DNA of 64,000 nt from Neisseriaceae bacterium. GTDB taxonomy: Bacteria > Pseudomonadota > Gammaproteobacteria > Burkholderiales > UBA11063. Location: the NCBI GenBank assembly GCA_003963245.1, contig RXJX01000011.1:62837-126836 (forward strand), read 5' to 3'. Under the pieces are notes generated by a model. It worked only from the letters and a program-made list of their open reading frames with translations, was not told where the DNA came from and searched no databases. The position numbers were made by a program, and so were the translations under genes. Below, one piece after another: positions 26,070-33,885 of this stretch. Position 1 is the stretch's first letter. The number at the start of each line of letters is the position of its first letter.

Positions 26070-26098
26070 ATTCTAACATAATGAAATTAAGCTTGTAA
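26070..26098 (-). promoter_or_regulatory. Sigma-70 promoter of the flavodoxin-pirin operon
   Basis: On the minus strand TTACAA (26098-26093), 17-base spacer, TAGAAT (26075-26070), 43 bases before the start codon. Confidence 0.6.
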
Positions 26099-26169
26099 TT
26101 TATAGCTGAGTAATTAGCTCAATTAATGTTAAAATGTATGCATGTTGAATATGTTTTATTGGGTGGGTT

Positions 26170-26811
26170 ATGTCAAATGATAGCTACAAGCCGCATGAGT
26201 TTGCTGCTTTAATCGGTAAATCGGTTCTAACTCTACAACGCTGGGATCGAGAGGGTAAGTTGAGAGCTATGCGTACAGAAACTAACCGTCGTTATTATAC
26301 TAAGCAGCAATATCTCGAATATAAAGGTGTACATGCACTTGTGAACTCCTCCATTGTTGCTTATTGTCGTGCTTCATGTGCTTTACAATCAGATGATATT
26401 CAGCTGCAGCGAGAATTGATTGATAATTATGCACAGAGCTGTGGGGTAGAAATTTCACATTGGTATATTGATCATAATAGTAGTTTAAATTATCAGCGTG
26501 AACAATTTAATCAGCTGCTGGAGCAAATTGAGATGGGTAAAGTTAAAACTTTATTTCTCGCCCATAAGGATCGTCTAGTTAGATTTGGTTATGAGTGGTT
26601 TGCTAGTTTTTGTAATCGACATGGTACCGAAATTAAATTAGTTAGTCATAGTGAATGGACGCCAGATAAGCATGAGCTTATCAATGAGCTAAAACTTATT
26701 ATCAATATTTTTAGTGGTAAAGTTGTTGAGCTTAATATGAACAAAGATCTAATCCTGCAAGTTATCAATAAAGTAGAAAATATGCTGGATAATGCTGCAG
26801 AGCAACGTTAG
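26170..26811 (+). CDS. IS607-type serine recombinase (TnpA-like), without a TnpB partner
   Basis: A 213-residue protein with a MerR-like DNA-binding domain (residues 1-55; SVLTLQRWDREGKL, RRYYTKQQY) followed by a small serine-recombinase domain. The catalytic-Ser motif reads YCRASCALQSDD, where IS607 has YxRVSSxxQ. The helix AHKDRLVRFGYEWF is a hallmark of the IS607 group. The catalytic Ser appears retained, but the residues around it differ. IS607 elements normally carry tnpB downstream; here a Mur ligase follows 56 bases later and no tnpB or element ends are seen. It could be a stranded transposase or a domesticated recombinase. At 213 residues it is full length. Confidence 0.8.
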   Translation: MSNDSYKPHEFAALIGKSVLTLQRWDREGKLRAMRTETNRRYYTKQQYLEYKGVHALVNSSIVAYCRASCALQSDDIQLQRELIDNYAQSCGVEISHWYIDHNSSLNYQREQFNQLLEQIEMGKVKTLFLAHKDRLVRFGYEWFASFCNRHGTEIKLVSHSEWTPDKHELINELKLIINIFSGKVVELNMNKDLILQVINKVENMLDNAAEQR

Positions 26812-26826
26812 AAACAAAGTGATTTA

Positions 26827-26835
26827 TGCTATAAT
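26827..26835 (+). promoter_or_regulatory. Extended -10 promoter of the Mur-ligase-like gene
   Basis: TGCTATAAT forms an extended -10 element 33 bases before the TTG start at 26868. The -35 position shows no match. Confidence 0.55.
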
Positions 26836-26867
26836 CTTCAAAATTTTTTAATAATGGAGTAGGTAAT

Positions 26868-28601
26868 TTGAGCCGTTTATATGATGCCAAATATTTTTCG
26901 TCTCGCTTGCTTGGACGAAGTAGGTTTTTTAATGAAGCAGGAGCTGTGATTGATGTTGAATTGAAAGAAAATATTTCAACAGTTGCCGAGCTTTATGTGA
27001 ATGAGTTAAAACGCTTATTATCTGCGCTCCCAGTTAAGGATTATGAGGTCAAAGCGATTACTTTTTCCAATGGCTTTAATGTAGCAATTCGCTATCCGTA
27101 TGACTTACTGATGGTTGCCTGCGAAATTTTGGATTGGGTGTGGTATGACATTGTCGATTTAATTGATGATGATATTTCGATTAAATTTGACCGTTCAAAG
27201 CGCCGTTTTAAAGCCATGATTACTGAGAATCAGCAGCTATTGTTGCGTAAATTATACATTAAAGCTCGCCAAAAGCAAATTAATTTCTTCGTCCATAAAG
27301 ACTTACTAATTTTAGGCAGTGGCATTCATCAATTTAGAACCAAGCTTAATAATATCACTAAATTATCCGATATACCTTGGAAAAAGATTTCAGATATTCC
27401 AAGTGTGTTGATTACTGGGACTAACGGTAAAACCACAACAACACGATTGACCGAGTTTATTTGTCGCAAAGCTAAGCTGGTATCAGGTTATTGTTCAACT
27501 GACTGGGTGATGGTTAATAATAAGCTAGTTGCCGAGGGTGACTTATCCGGACCAACTGGACATCAATATGTTTTAATGCACCCAAAAGTAGAAGTAGCAA
27601 TTTTGGAAGTAGCACGCGGTGGTATGATCAAGCGTGGGTTATTACCTAATTATGCTACGGCTGCAACAGTTACCAATATTTCTTACGACCATATCGGACA
27701 AAGCGGAATTGAAAACTTAACCGATCTGGCAGTAGCAAAAGGTATTGTTTATTCTGGAATAAAGCCAGATGGGATTGCAATTGTTAATCTGGATGATGAA
27801 CACATCCGTGAACTTCCATTAACTAATCAGCGTAAAGCGTATCTTTCTACCAAATTGACCAAGGAAGAAATGCAGAAATTTGTGAGGGCTGATAATTTTG
27901 TGGTTTATTTAGATGATCAGCAAATTATAATCCAAACTTCAAATGAGCTCCATCGCTTAAATAACATCACTCAAATTCCAATAACTGTTTACGGTTTAGC
28001 ACACTATAATTATGAAAATGTTCTTCATGCCACGGCGCTCACTTTTGCACTGGGTTTAACTCCGGCACAAATAATGTTTGGTTTGGCTAAATTTGGCGCA
28101 GATGCCCGCTCAAATTTTGGGCGGTGGAATTATTATCATTCTAAACAAGCAGGGCACTTGGTGGTAGATATTGCGCATAATCCTGCTGGACTAACAAATA
28201 TCCTTGATCTGGCACAAGGTTTTCGTAAAGTGCATGGTTTAAGTGGACGTTTAGGATTAATGTATGGTAATACGGCAGATAGAAAAGAAACTATTCCTGA
28301 AGTTGTCAAAATTATACTTGAGCATAAAGTTGATTTAGTTGTAATTAAAGAATTCCAAGAGTCTCTCCGTGGTAGCGTATTAGGTGAAATGCCGGAATTA
28401 TTTAGGCTTGAATTACTTAAACAAGGTTATCCAGAAGCGCAACTAAAAGTAATCCCTAATGAACTAGAAGCCACTGAGTATATCTTGGCTCAAGCACAAC
28501 CAGACGATATGTATTTGCTATGCAGCCATGAGTTATTGACGGATGTCAGCAAATTATTACGTGATAAAATTGCTTTAGAAAAAAAAACAGTTAAAATATA
28601 A
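26868..28601 (+). CDS. Mur ligase of the cyanophycin-synthetase type lacking the ATP-grasp domain
   Basis: A 577-residue ATP-dependent ligase. Residues 1 to about 160 resemble the N-terminal region of cyanophycin synthetase and end in LLILGSGIHQFR, which corresponds to the LGYGxxQRRI segment that normally opens the ATP-grasp domain. Instead of that domain, the Mur-ligase P-loop TGTNGKTTTT follows almost at once (about 183-192), then LEVARGGMIKRGL (about 246-258), TNISYDHIG and DIAHNPAG. It is therefore a single-active-site relative of CphA. The start codon is TTG, with GGAG eight bases upstream. The substrate is unknown: it could join a dipeptide, a glutamate-like residue or a cell-envelope compound. 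No cyanophycinase is nearby. Confidence 0.72.
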   Translation: MSRLYDAKYFSSRLLGRSRFFNEAGAVIDVELKENISTVAELYVNELKRLLSALPVKDYEVKAITFSNGFNVAIRYPYDLLMVACEILDWVWYDIVDLIDDDISIKFDRSKRRFKAMITENQQLLLRKLYIKARQKQINFFVHKDLLILGSGIHQFRTKLNNITKLSDIPWKKISDIPSVLITGTNGKTTTTRLTEFICRKAKLVSGYCSTDWVMVNNKLVAEGDLSGPTGHQYVLMHPKVEVAILEVARGGMIKRGLLPNYATAATVTNISYDHIGQSGIENLTDLAVAKGIVYSGIKPDGIAIVNLDDEHIRELPLTNQRKAYLSTKLTKEEMQKFVRADNFVVYLDDQQIIIQTSNELHRLNNITQIPITVYGLAHYNYENVLHATALTFALGLTPAQIMFGLAKFGADARSNFGRWNYYHSKQAGHLVVDIAHNPAGLTNILDLAQGFRKVHGLSGRLGLMYGNTADRKETIPEVVKIILEHKVDLVVIKEFQESLRGSVLGEMPELFRLELLKQGYPEAQLKVIPNELEATEYILAQAQPDDMYLLCSHELLTDVSKLLRDKIALEKKTVKI

Positions 28602-28667
28602 GTGTAGTAAGATTTTGTATCTTGATTATCTAGTGGTTTATTGTTTTTTTAACAAAAGGATATAACT

Positions 28668-29990
28668 ATGAGTTGTATTGTTAGAATATTTACCTCTTTG
28701 GTGCAGCGTTATTTACCTGATCCTTTTGTTTTTGCCATAATTTTAACCATAATTGTTTTTGCCTTAAGCCGTGTTCTAACACCCCATTCTTCTTTAGATC
28801 TTTTACAGATGTGGGGAAGTGGATTTTGGAACTTGCTAGGCTTTACTATGCAAATGGTTTTAGTTGTAGTAACCGGACATGCTTTGGCTAGCACTGATTT
28901 AGTCAGGGGCTTTATGTCTAAGCTTTCTGCAATACCTAAAACTCCAGCGCAAGGTGTAGCTCTGGTTACTTTTGTTGGATCAATTGCTTGCATTATTAAC
29001 TGGGGTTTTGGATTAATAATAGGTGCGATGCTGGCACGTGAAGTAGCCAGATCCGTTGTCAAATCAGACTATCCTTTATTGATAGCCAGTGCCTATATTG
29101 CATTTTTAACTTGGCATGGTGGTTTTTCTGGCTCAATTCCATTATTAGCGGCAACAGCAGGCAATCCTTTGGAGAAAATAATTGGTTTGGTACCGATTAA
29201 AGATACTCTATTTACCCCGATGAATTTATTTATTACGCTAAGTTTAGTAATCGTGTTGCCAATACTCACGGCTAAAATGCTGCCTAAAGAATCTGAGCGT
29301 AAAAGCATAGATCCTGAATTACTCAAAGAAGATTTGGTTACCGTACAACGTATTTTACCTAAAGACGCGCCATTGGCAGATCGTTTGGAAGAAAGTAGAG
29401 TTTTAGCAACAGTAATTTCTTTAGCTGGAATTGTCTATTTAGGGTTTTATTTTACAGCTAAGGGGTTTAAGATTGATATCAATACGGTAAATTTATTATT
29501 TATGTCTTTAGGGTTGTTACTTCATAAAACACCTATGGCATACGCGCGGGCGATAACGATGGCAACTAAAAGTACTGCAGGGATATTAATTCAGTTTCCC
29601 TTTTATGCCGGCATTCAGGTTTTACTAGAGCGTTCTGGCTTAGGTGGAATTATTACCGACTGGTTTATTGCTGTTGCCAATAAAGATACCTTTCCATTAT
29701 TTGCATTTTTGTCTTCAGCACTAATTAACTTTGCAGTACCATCGGGTGGTGGGCATTGGGTTGTACAAGGTCCGTTTATCATGACTGCTGCACAAAAAAT
29801 TGGTACGGATATGGGGCATTCGGTGATGGCTATTGCGTATGGTGAAGCATGGATGAATATGGCACAGCCATTCTGGGCACTTCCGGCGTTGGCGATTGCT
29901 GGTTTAGGTGCGCGTGATATCATGGGTTATTGTATTGTCGCGTTATTTTTTTCAAGCATAATTTTTATTAGCGGCCTGATGTTATTTTAA
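28668..29990 (+). CDS. atoE: Short-chain fatty acid transporter
   Basis: Inner-membrane carrier of 440 residues and about 11-12 hydrophobic segments, of the AtoE (TIGR00366) family, which imports short-chain fatty acids such as acetate, butyrate or acetoacetate. Characteristic stretches are YLPDPFVFAIILT near the N-terminus, the WGFGLIIGAML segment, LTWHGGFSGSIPL, FAVPSGGGHWVVQGP and WMNMAQPFWALP. AAAAGGA lies upstream of the start. It is monocistronic, with a hairpin directly after its stop. No ato degradation genes are in the window. Confidence 0.92.
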   Translation: MSCIVRIFTSLVQRYLPDPFVFAIILTIIVFALSRVLTPHSSLDLLQMWGSGFWNLLGFTMQMVLVVVTGHALASTDLVRGFMSKLSAIPKTPAQGVALVTFVGSIACIINWGFGLIIGAMLAREVARSVVKSDYPLLIASAYIAFLTWHGGFSGSIPLLAATAGNPLEKIIGLVPIKDTLFTPMNLFITLSLVIVLPILTAKMLPKESERKSIDPELLKEDLVTVQRILPKDAPLADRLEESRVLATVISLAGIVYLGFYFTAKGFKIDINTVNLLFMSLGLLLHKTPMAYARAITMATKSTAGILIQFPFYAGIQVLLERSGLGGIITDWFIAVANKDTFPLFAFLSSALINFAVPSGGGHWVVQGPFIMTAAQKIGTDMGHSVMAIAYGEAWMNMAQPFWALPALAIAGLGARDIMGYCIVALFFSSIIFISGLMLF

Positions 29991-29997
29991 CTTGTCA

Positions 29998-30028
29998 AAT
30001 AATGGGTTGAGTTTGTCAACCCATTATT
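29998..30028. terminator. Hairpin between convergent atoE and the peroxiredoxin gene
   Basis: AATAATGGGTTGA (29998-30010), five-base loop, TCAACCCATTATT (30016-30028): a perfect 13-base-pair stem. The T-tract on either side is poor, so it may work as a termination or mRNA-stabilising structure for both genes. Confidence 0.6.
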
Positions 30029-30045
30029 AACTAAAAGTAGTCGTT

Positions 30046-30480
30046 CTATAATGTTTTAATAAAGTCCAATACTTCCTGTGCATGATTGTCAACAGTAACT
30101 TTACGCCACTCTTTAACAATCTCGTGATTTTTATTTATAATAAAAGTGCTACGCTCTATCCCACGCACTGGTTTACCATACATAGTTTTGTCTTTCATTA
30201 CTCCAAATAAATTACAAGCAGTTTCTTCTGGGTCGGCCAATAGTTGATGCTGTAGTGCATGTTTTTTTTGAAAGTTGCAGTGGGTAGTGTGTTTGTCACG
30301 CGAAATACCTAATACCTCATAACCAGCAGCTAAAAATTCTGGATATAATCTACTAAAGTCTTGATTTTCAATCGTACAACCGGGGGTATTATCACGTGGA
30401 TAAAAAAATAGCACTAAGGGACGATCCAAACTACTAAGTTTGAATTCCCCACCTGTAGTAATGGGCAAAGTAAAATCCAT
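30046..30480 (-). CDS. bcp: Peroxiredoxin of the Bcp/PrxQ family
   Basis: Thiol peroxidase that reduces hydroperoxides in the cytosol. The peroxidatic Cys lies in the TPGCTIENQDF motif (near residue 35), preceded by LFFYPRDN. PrxQ enzymes often have a resolving Cys five residues later; this protein has Asn-Gln there instead, so it should act as a 1-Cys enzyme or use one of the downstream Cys residues (THCNF, TACNLF). The start is fixed by AAGGA and by an in-frame stop just upstream. The protein thus begins at the DFTLP segment and lacks the short leader most members have, giving 144 residues. Confidence 0.9.
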   Translation of the reverse strand: MDFTLPITTGGEFKLSSLDRPLVLFFYPRDNTPGCTIENQDFSRLYPEFLAAGYEVLGISRDKHTTHCNFQKKHALQHQLLADPEETACNLFGVMKDKTMYGKPVRGIERSTFIINKNHEIVKEWRKVTVDNHAQEVLDFIKTL

Positions 30481-30567
30481 AATTAAAATCCTTTACTAAA
30501 AAACTAAACTATTGCGTTATTATATACCAAATTAATTTGTTATTGCTCAGCGTTTAAAATGCTCATG

Positions 30568-30597
30568 TTGTAAACAATACAGCAATTAGTGTAAAAT
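30568..30597 (+). promoter_or_regulatory. Sigma-70 promoter of ubiA
   Basis: TTGTAA (30568-30573), 18-base spacer, TAAAAT (30592-30597), about 40 bases before the ubiA start. It may drive the ubiA-uvrC-pgsA-rpoD series. Confidence 0.5.
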
Positions 30598-30637
30598 CTT
30601 GCCACAAAAATTAATAAACTTTTAATAAGAACCTCTT

Positions 30638-31489
30638 ATGTTGCAAGATTATTTACGTTTGATTCGCTTTGATAAACCAATTGGCACATTATTACTGCTG
30701 TGGCCAACGTGGTGGGGGTTGTGGTTTGCCTACGCTGGAATACCTCCGCTTAAAATCCTCATTGTATTTAGTCTAGGCGTGTTTTTAACCAGAGCAGCTG
30801 GTTGTGCTATTAATGACTACGCGGATAGTAATTTTGACGGTGCGGTCGAACGAACTGCCAATCGTCCATTGGTAACAGGTGCTATTTCAAAAAAGAATGC
30901 ATTATTGGTAAGTGCAGGATTAAGTTTAGCTGCGTTTATTCTAGCGGCACTTACCTTGCATCCTCTAACATTGCTATGGTCAGTACCTGCATTGCTAATT
31001 TTTGTCAGCTATCCTTTTTTTAAGCGTTTTTTCGCTGTTCCTCAATTATATCTGGGTGTTGCGTTTAGTTTTGGGATATTGATGGCATTTATTCAAGCTT
31101 CCGGGCATATTCCTGCTATTGGCTGGTTGATCTTTGTTGCCAACATCTTTTGGGTGCTTGCTTATGATACGATTTATGCATTAGTTGATTTACCTGATGA
31201 CTTAAAAATCGGGATTAAAACTTCCGCGATTACCTTTGGAAAGTCAGTAATTGCAGTAATTATGTTATGCTATAACCTGTTTTTATTTATTATGTGCATG
31301 GTTGGTGTTGAGCAAAATCTGGGGCTTACTTATTTTGTTGCGTTATTGTGTGAGCTATATTTGGTTTACCATGTTTATAAACAAATTAAAGAGCAGAATC
31401 GTCAGCAATGTTTCAAAGCTTTTTTATTTAATAATCAGATTGGAATTTTACTAACCGCCGGAGTTATTGTTGATTTTTGGTTTAAATAG
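30638..31489 (+). CDS. ubiA: 4-hydroxybenzoate polyprenyltransferase
   Basis: Integral membrane prenyltransferase that attaches the polyprenyl tail to 4-hydroxybenzoate in ubiquinone synthesis. The 283 residues have about eight to nine membrane segments. The first Asp-rich motif is NDYADSNFDG with the following RTANRPL, and the second is YDTIYALVDLPDDLKIGIKT, both diagnostic. No ubiC is adjacent. Its TAG stop is immediately followed by the uvrC ATG without a gap, so the two are read from one transcript. Confidence 0.95.
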   Translation: MLQDYLRLIRFDKPIGTLLLLWPTWWGLWFAYAGIPPLKILIVFSLGVFLTRAAGCAINDYADSNFDGAVERTANRPLVTGAISKKNALLVSAGLSLAAFILAALTLHPLTLLWSVPALLIFVSYPFFKRFFAVPQLYLGVAFSFGILMAFIQASGHIPAIGWLIFVANIFWVLAYDTIYALVDLPDDLKIGIKTSAITFGKSVIAVIMLCYNLFLFIMCMVGVEQNLGLTYFVALLCELYLVYHVYKQIKEQNRQQCFKAFLFNNQIGILLTAGVIVDFWFK

Positions 31490-33277
31490 ATGAAAATTAA
31501 CGTTACTGCAGATAATCTGTTTTTTTTACAGCTTCCTGATTCACCGGGAGTATATCGCTATTATGCCAGCGATGGTGAATTACTTTATGTTGGTAAAGCG
31601 CTGAGCCTAGTCAAACGAGTAAAATCTTACTTTCAAAAGCGCACTGATTTGTCACCACGGATTAGTCTTATGGTAAGTAAGATTGCAACGATAGAATTGA
31701 CCGTAACTGCTAATGAATCTTCTGCTTTATTGCTTGAGAGCAATTTAATTAAAAACCTTAAACCTAAATATAATATAATCTTTCGCGATGATAAAAGTTA
31801 TCCGTATATTCGGATTTCAGCACATGAGTTTCCTTTAATAGAATATTTTCGTGGCAAAACAGGTGCTCATGAGTCAGTGTTTGGACCTTATCCTAATCCG
31901 GCAGCGGTTAAAGAAACTTTGGATACCTTACAACGCTTATTTAAGTTAAGAACTTGTCGTGATAGTGTTTTTGCTAATCGTTCCCGTCCTTGTATGCTTT
32001 ATCAGGTTAATTTATGCTGCGCGCCGTGTGTGAATAAAGTCAGTGCTGATGAGTACGCTCAATTCGTAAATTATGCCCGCGATTTTCTATCTGGTAATTA
32101 TGGTGATCTAATCAGCGGATTAAGCAATCAAATGTACAAATATGCGGACGCTTTAGATTTTGAACAAGCTAGTGTGCTCAGAGATAAAATTGGACTGATA
32201 CAGCAATTACAGAGTAAACAGGTAATCAGTGATAGTCAACTGCCAATAAATGCTGATATTTTAGTAATAAAAACAGAACGACAGCGCTTTTTTCTCTACC
32301 TTATTATGTTACGTGGTGGTCTTTATGTTGGTGATAAGCATTTTACGCAGCCTTTAGTTGACTCAGTAGATGTTTTACTTGAAGCCTTCTTGGAGCGCTA
32401 TTATGCTGAGCATCAAGCAATTCAGAATATTTACCTTGATTTTAAACTTGATCCTGAGTTTATGGGTAATTTTCATCGTATCTACAAAATTAAAATTCAG
32501 GTAGCCTTAAAAGGAAGAATTGCCGAATTAGCACAAATGGGCATGAATAATCTAAGCAAGGTTATTGAAAATCAGCAATTAAATAATATATATCATGATG
32601 CAGTAGCCAAGTTATGTGAGTTACTAAAAGTTAGTACATTAAACCGAATTGAGTGTTACGACACCAGCCATAATCAAGGTAGTAGTGCATTGGCTTCAAT
32701 GGTGGTTTATGCTGGGCAAAAAATTGATCATCGCTTGTATCGTAAATTTAATTTACCAGACAGTGTTGGTGGTGATGATTTACGGGCATTAGAAATTGTG
32801 TTACGCCGTCGCTTAAAGAATACAGAACTTGTGATTCCGGATGTTATTTTGGTTGATGGCGGTAAAACCCAGCTAAAGATTGCGAAAAACTTGATTAGAG
32901 AGTTAGGTTTTTGTGATAAAATCAAGGTTATTGCCATTTTCAAGGGTGAGCATCGTAAGCCAGAGCTGGATAAAATAATTATTGATGCAGATACTGAGCT
33001 AAATTTTCGACAAGAACCACAAATATTTAGATTATTGCAGGCCTTACGTGATGAGGCACACCGTTTCGCAATAACAGGTCATCGAAAAAAACAAGTAGAG
33101 CGTATGAGTACTTCACGCCTTGAAGATGTTCCAGGGATTGGTGCAACAAAGCGTAGAGCCTTGATTGCTTCGTTTGGCAGCCTTCAGGGAGTGGCTTCTG
33201 CTGAAATTTCTCAATTGCAACAAGTTGAAGGAATTGGATTTGAATTAGCCTGTCAAATTTATAAATTTTTTCATTGA
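31490..33277 (+). CDS. uvrC: Excinuclease ABC subunit C
   Basis: Makes the 3' and 5' incisions around bulky DNA lesions in nucleotide excision repair with UvrA and UvrB. It has 595 residues: an N-terminal GIY-YIG nuclease (SPGVYRYYASDGELLYVGKA, about 17-36), a Cys-rich stretch (SRPCMLYQ, CCAPCVN), the UVR motif (about 205-240, DFEQASVLRDKI), the RNase H-like nuclease (ECYDTSHNQGSS; LVDGGKTQL) and two C-terminal helix-hairpin-helix motifs (VPGIGATKRRAL; VEGIGFELA). It is directly abutted to ubiA and followed by pgsA, a common uvrC-pgsA pairing. Confidence 0.97.
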   Translation: MKINVTADNLFFLQLPDSPGVYRYYASDGELLYVGKALSLVKRVKSYFQKRTDLSPRISLMVSKIATIELTVTANESSALLLESNLIKNLKPKYNIIFRDDKSYPYIRISAHEFPLIEYFRGKTGAHESVFGPYPNPAAVKETLDTLQRLFKLRTCRDSVFANRSRPCMLYQVNLCCAPCVNKVSADEYAQFVNYARDFLSGNYGDLISGLSNQMYKYADALDFEQASVLRDKIGLIQQLQSKQVISDSQLPINADILVIKTERQRFFLYLIMLRGGLYVGDKHFTQPLVDSVDVLLEAFLERYYAEHQAIQNIYLDFKLDPEFMGNFHRIYKIKIQVALKGRIAELAQMGMNNLSKVIENQQLNNIYHDAVAKLCELLKVSTLNRIECYDTSHNQGSSALASMVVYAGQKIDHRLYRKFNLPDSVGGDDLRALEIVLRRRLKNTELVIPDVILVDGGKTQLKIAKNLIRELGFCDKIKVIAIFKGEHRKPELDKIIIDADTELNFRQEPQIFRLLQALRDEAHRFAITGHRKKQVERMSTSRLEDVPGIGATKRRALIASFGSLQGVASAEISQLQQVEGIGFELACQIYKFFH

Positions 33278-33309
33278 TAAGTCACATTTATTGAAAAGCT
33301 AAAACTCAC

Positions 33310-33873
33310 ATGATAAGAAATATACCGCTACCAACAGTTCTAACTTGGCTTAGAATTGTTTTAGTTCCTTTTTTTGTGGGAGTGTATTACCTGCCTGATT
33401 ATCTATTAACTATGCCATCTAAAAATATTCTAGCTACTGCAATCTTCACACTTGCGGCGATTACTGATTATTTTGATGGTTATCTGGCGCGTAAAATGAA
33501 GCTCGAATCCAATTTTGGAGCTTTTCTCGATCCCGTAGCTGATAAAGCATTAGTCGCGGCAAGCCTAGTGGTGTTAGTTAATCTACACCGGACTTTTGTT
33601 TTTGCGGCGATAATTATTATTGTTCGTGAAATAGCCATTTCTGCTTTGCGGGAGTGGATGGCGCAAATTGGTGAAGTAAAAAGTGTGGCAGTTGCTTATA
33701 TTGGTAAATTGAAAACCACATGTCAAATGGTGGCAATCGGACTTTTACTTTTAGATTTTTATACTAATTTAATTGGTAACTTATTGATGTTAGCAGCAGT
33801 TATCTTAACCTTAGTCTCAATGTTTTATTATCTGGAACAGGCTAAAAATATTTTCATTAAAAAATCAAGCTGA
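33310..33873 (+). CDS. pgsA: CDP-diacylglycerol--glycerol-3-phosphate 3-phosphatidyltransferase
   Basis: Membrane enzyme that makes phosphatidylglycerol-phosphate, the first step to phosphatidylglycerol and cardiolipin. The 187 residues contain four to five membrane segments and the CDP-alcohol phosphotransferase signature D-G-x2-A-R-x8-G-x3-D-x3-D, seen as YFDGYLARKM, then GAFLDPVADK. The start at 33310 gives the usual MIRNIPLPTVLTWLRI opening. It lies between uvrC and rpoD with short gaps and belongs to the same series of genes. Confidence 0.95.
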   Translation: MIRNIPLPTVLTWLRIVLVPFFVGVYYLPDYLLTMPSKNILATAIFTLAAITDYFDGYLARKMKLESNFGAFLDPVADKALVAASLVVLVNLHRTFVFAAIIIIVREIAISALREWMAQIGEVKSVAVAYIGKLKTTCQMVAIGLLLLDFYTNLIGNLLMLAAVILTLVSMFYYLEQAKNIFIKKSS

Positions 33874-33885
33874 AAGAAATCATAA

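Noticed and set aside
26868..28601. Full cyanophycin synthetase
   Set aside because: The ATP-grasp domain is missing between the N-terminal part and the Mur-ligase P-loop, and the length is 577 residues rather than about 870.
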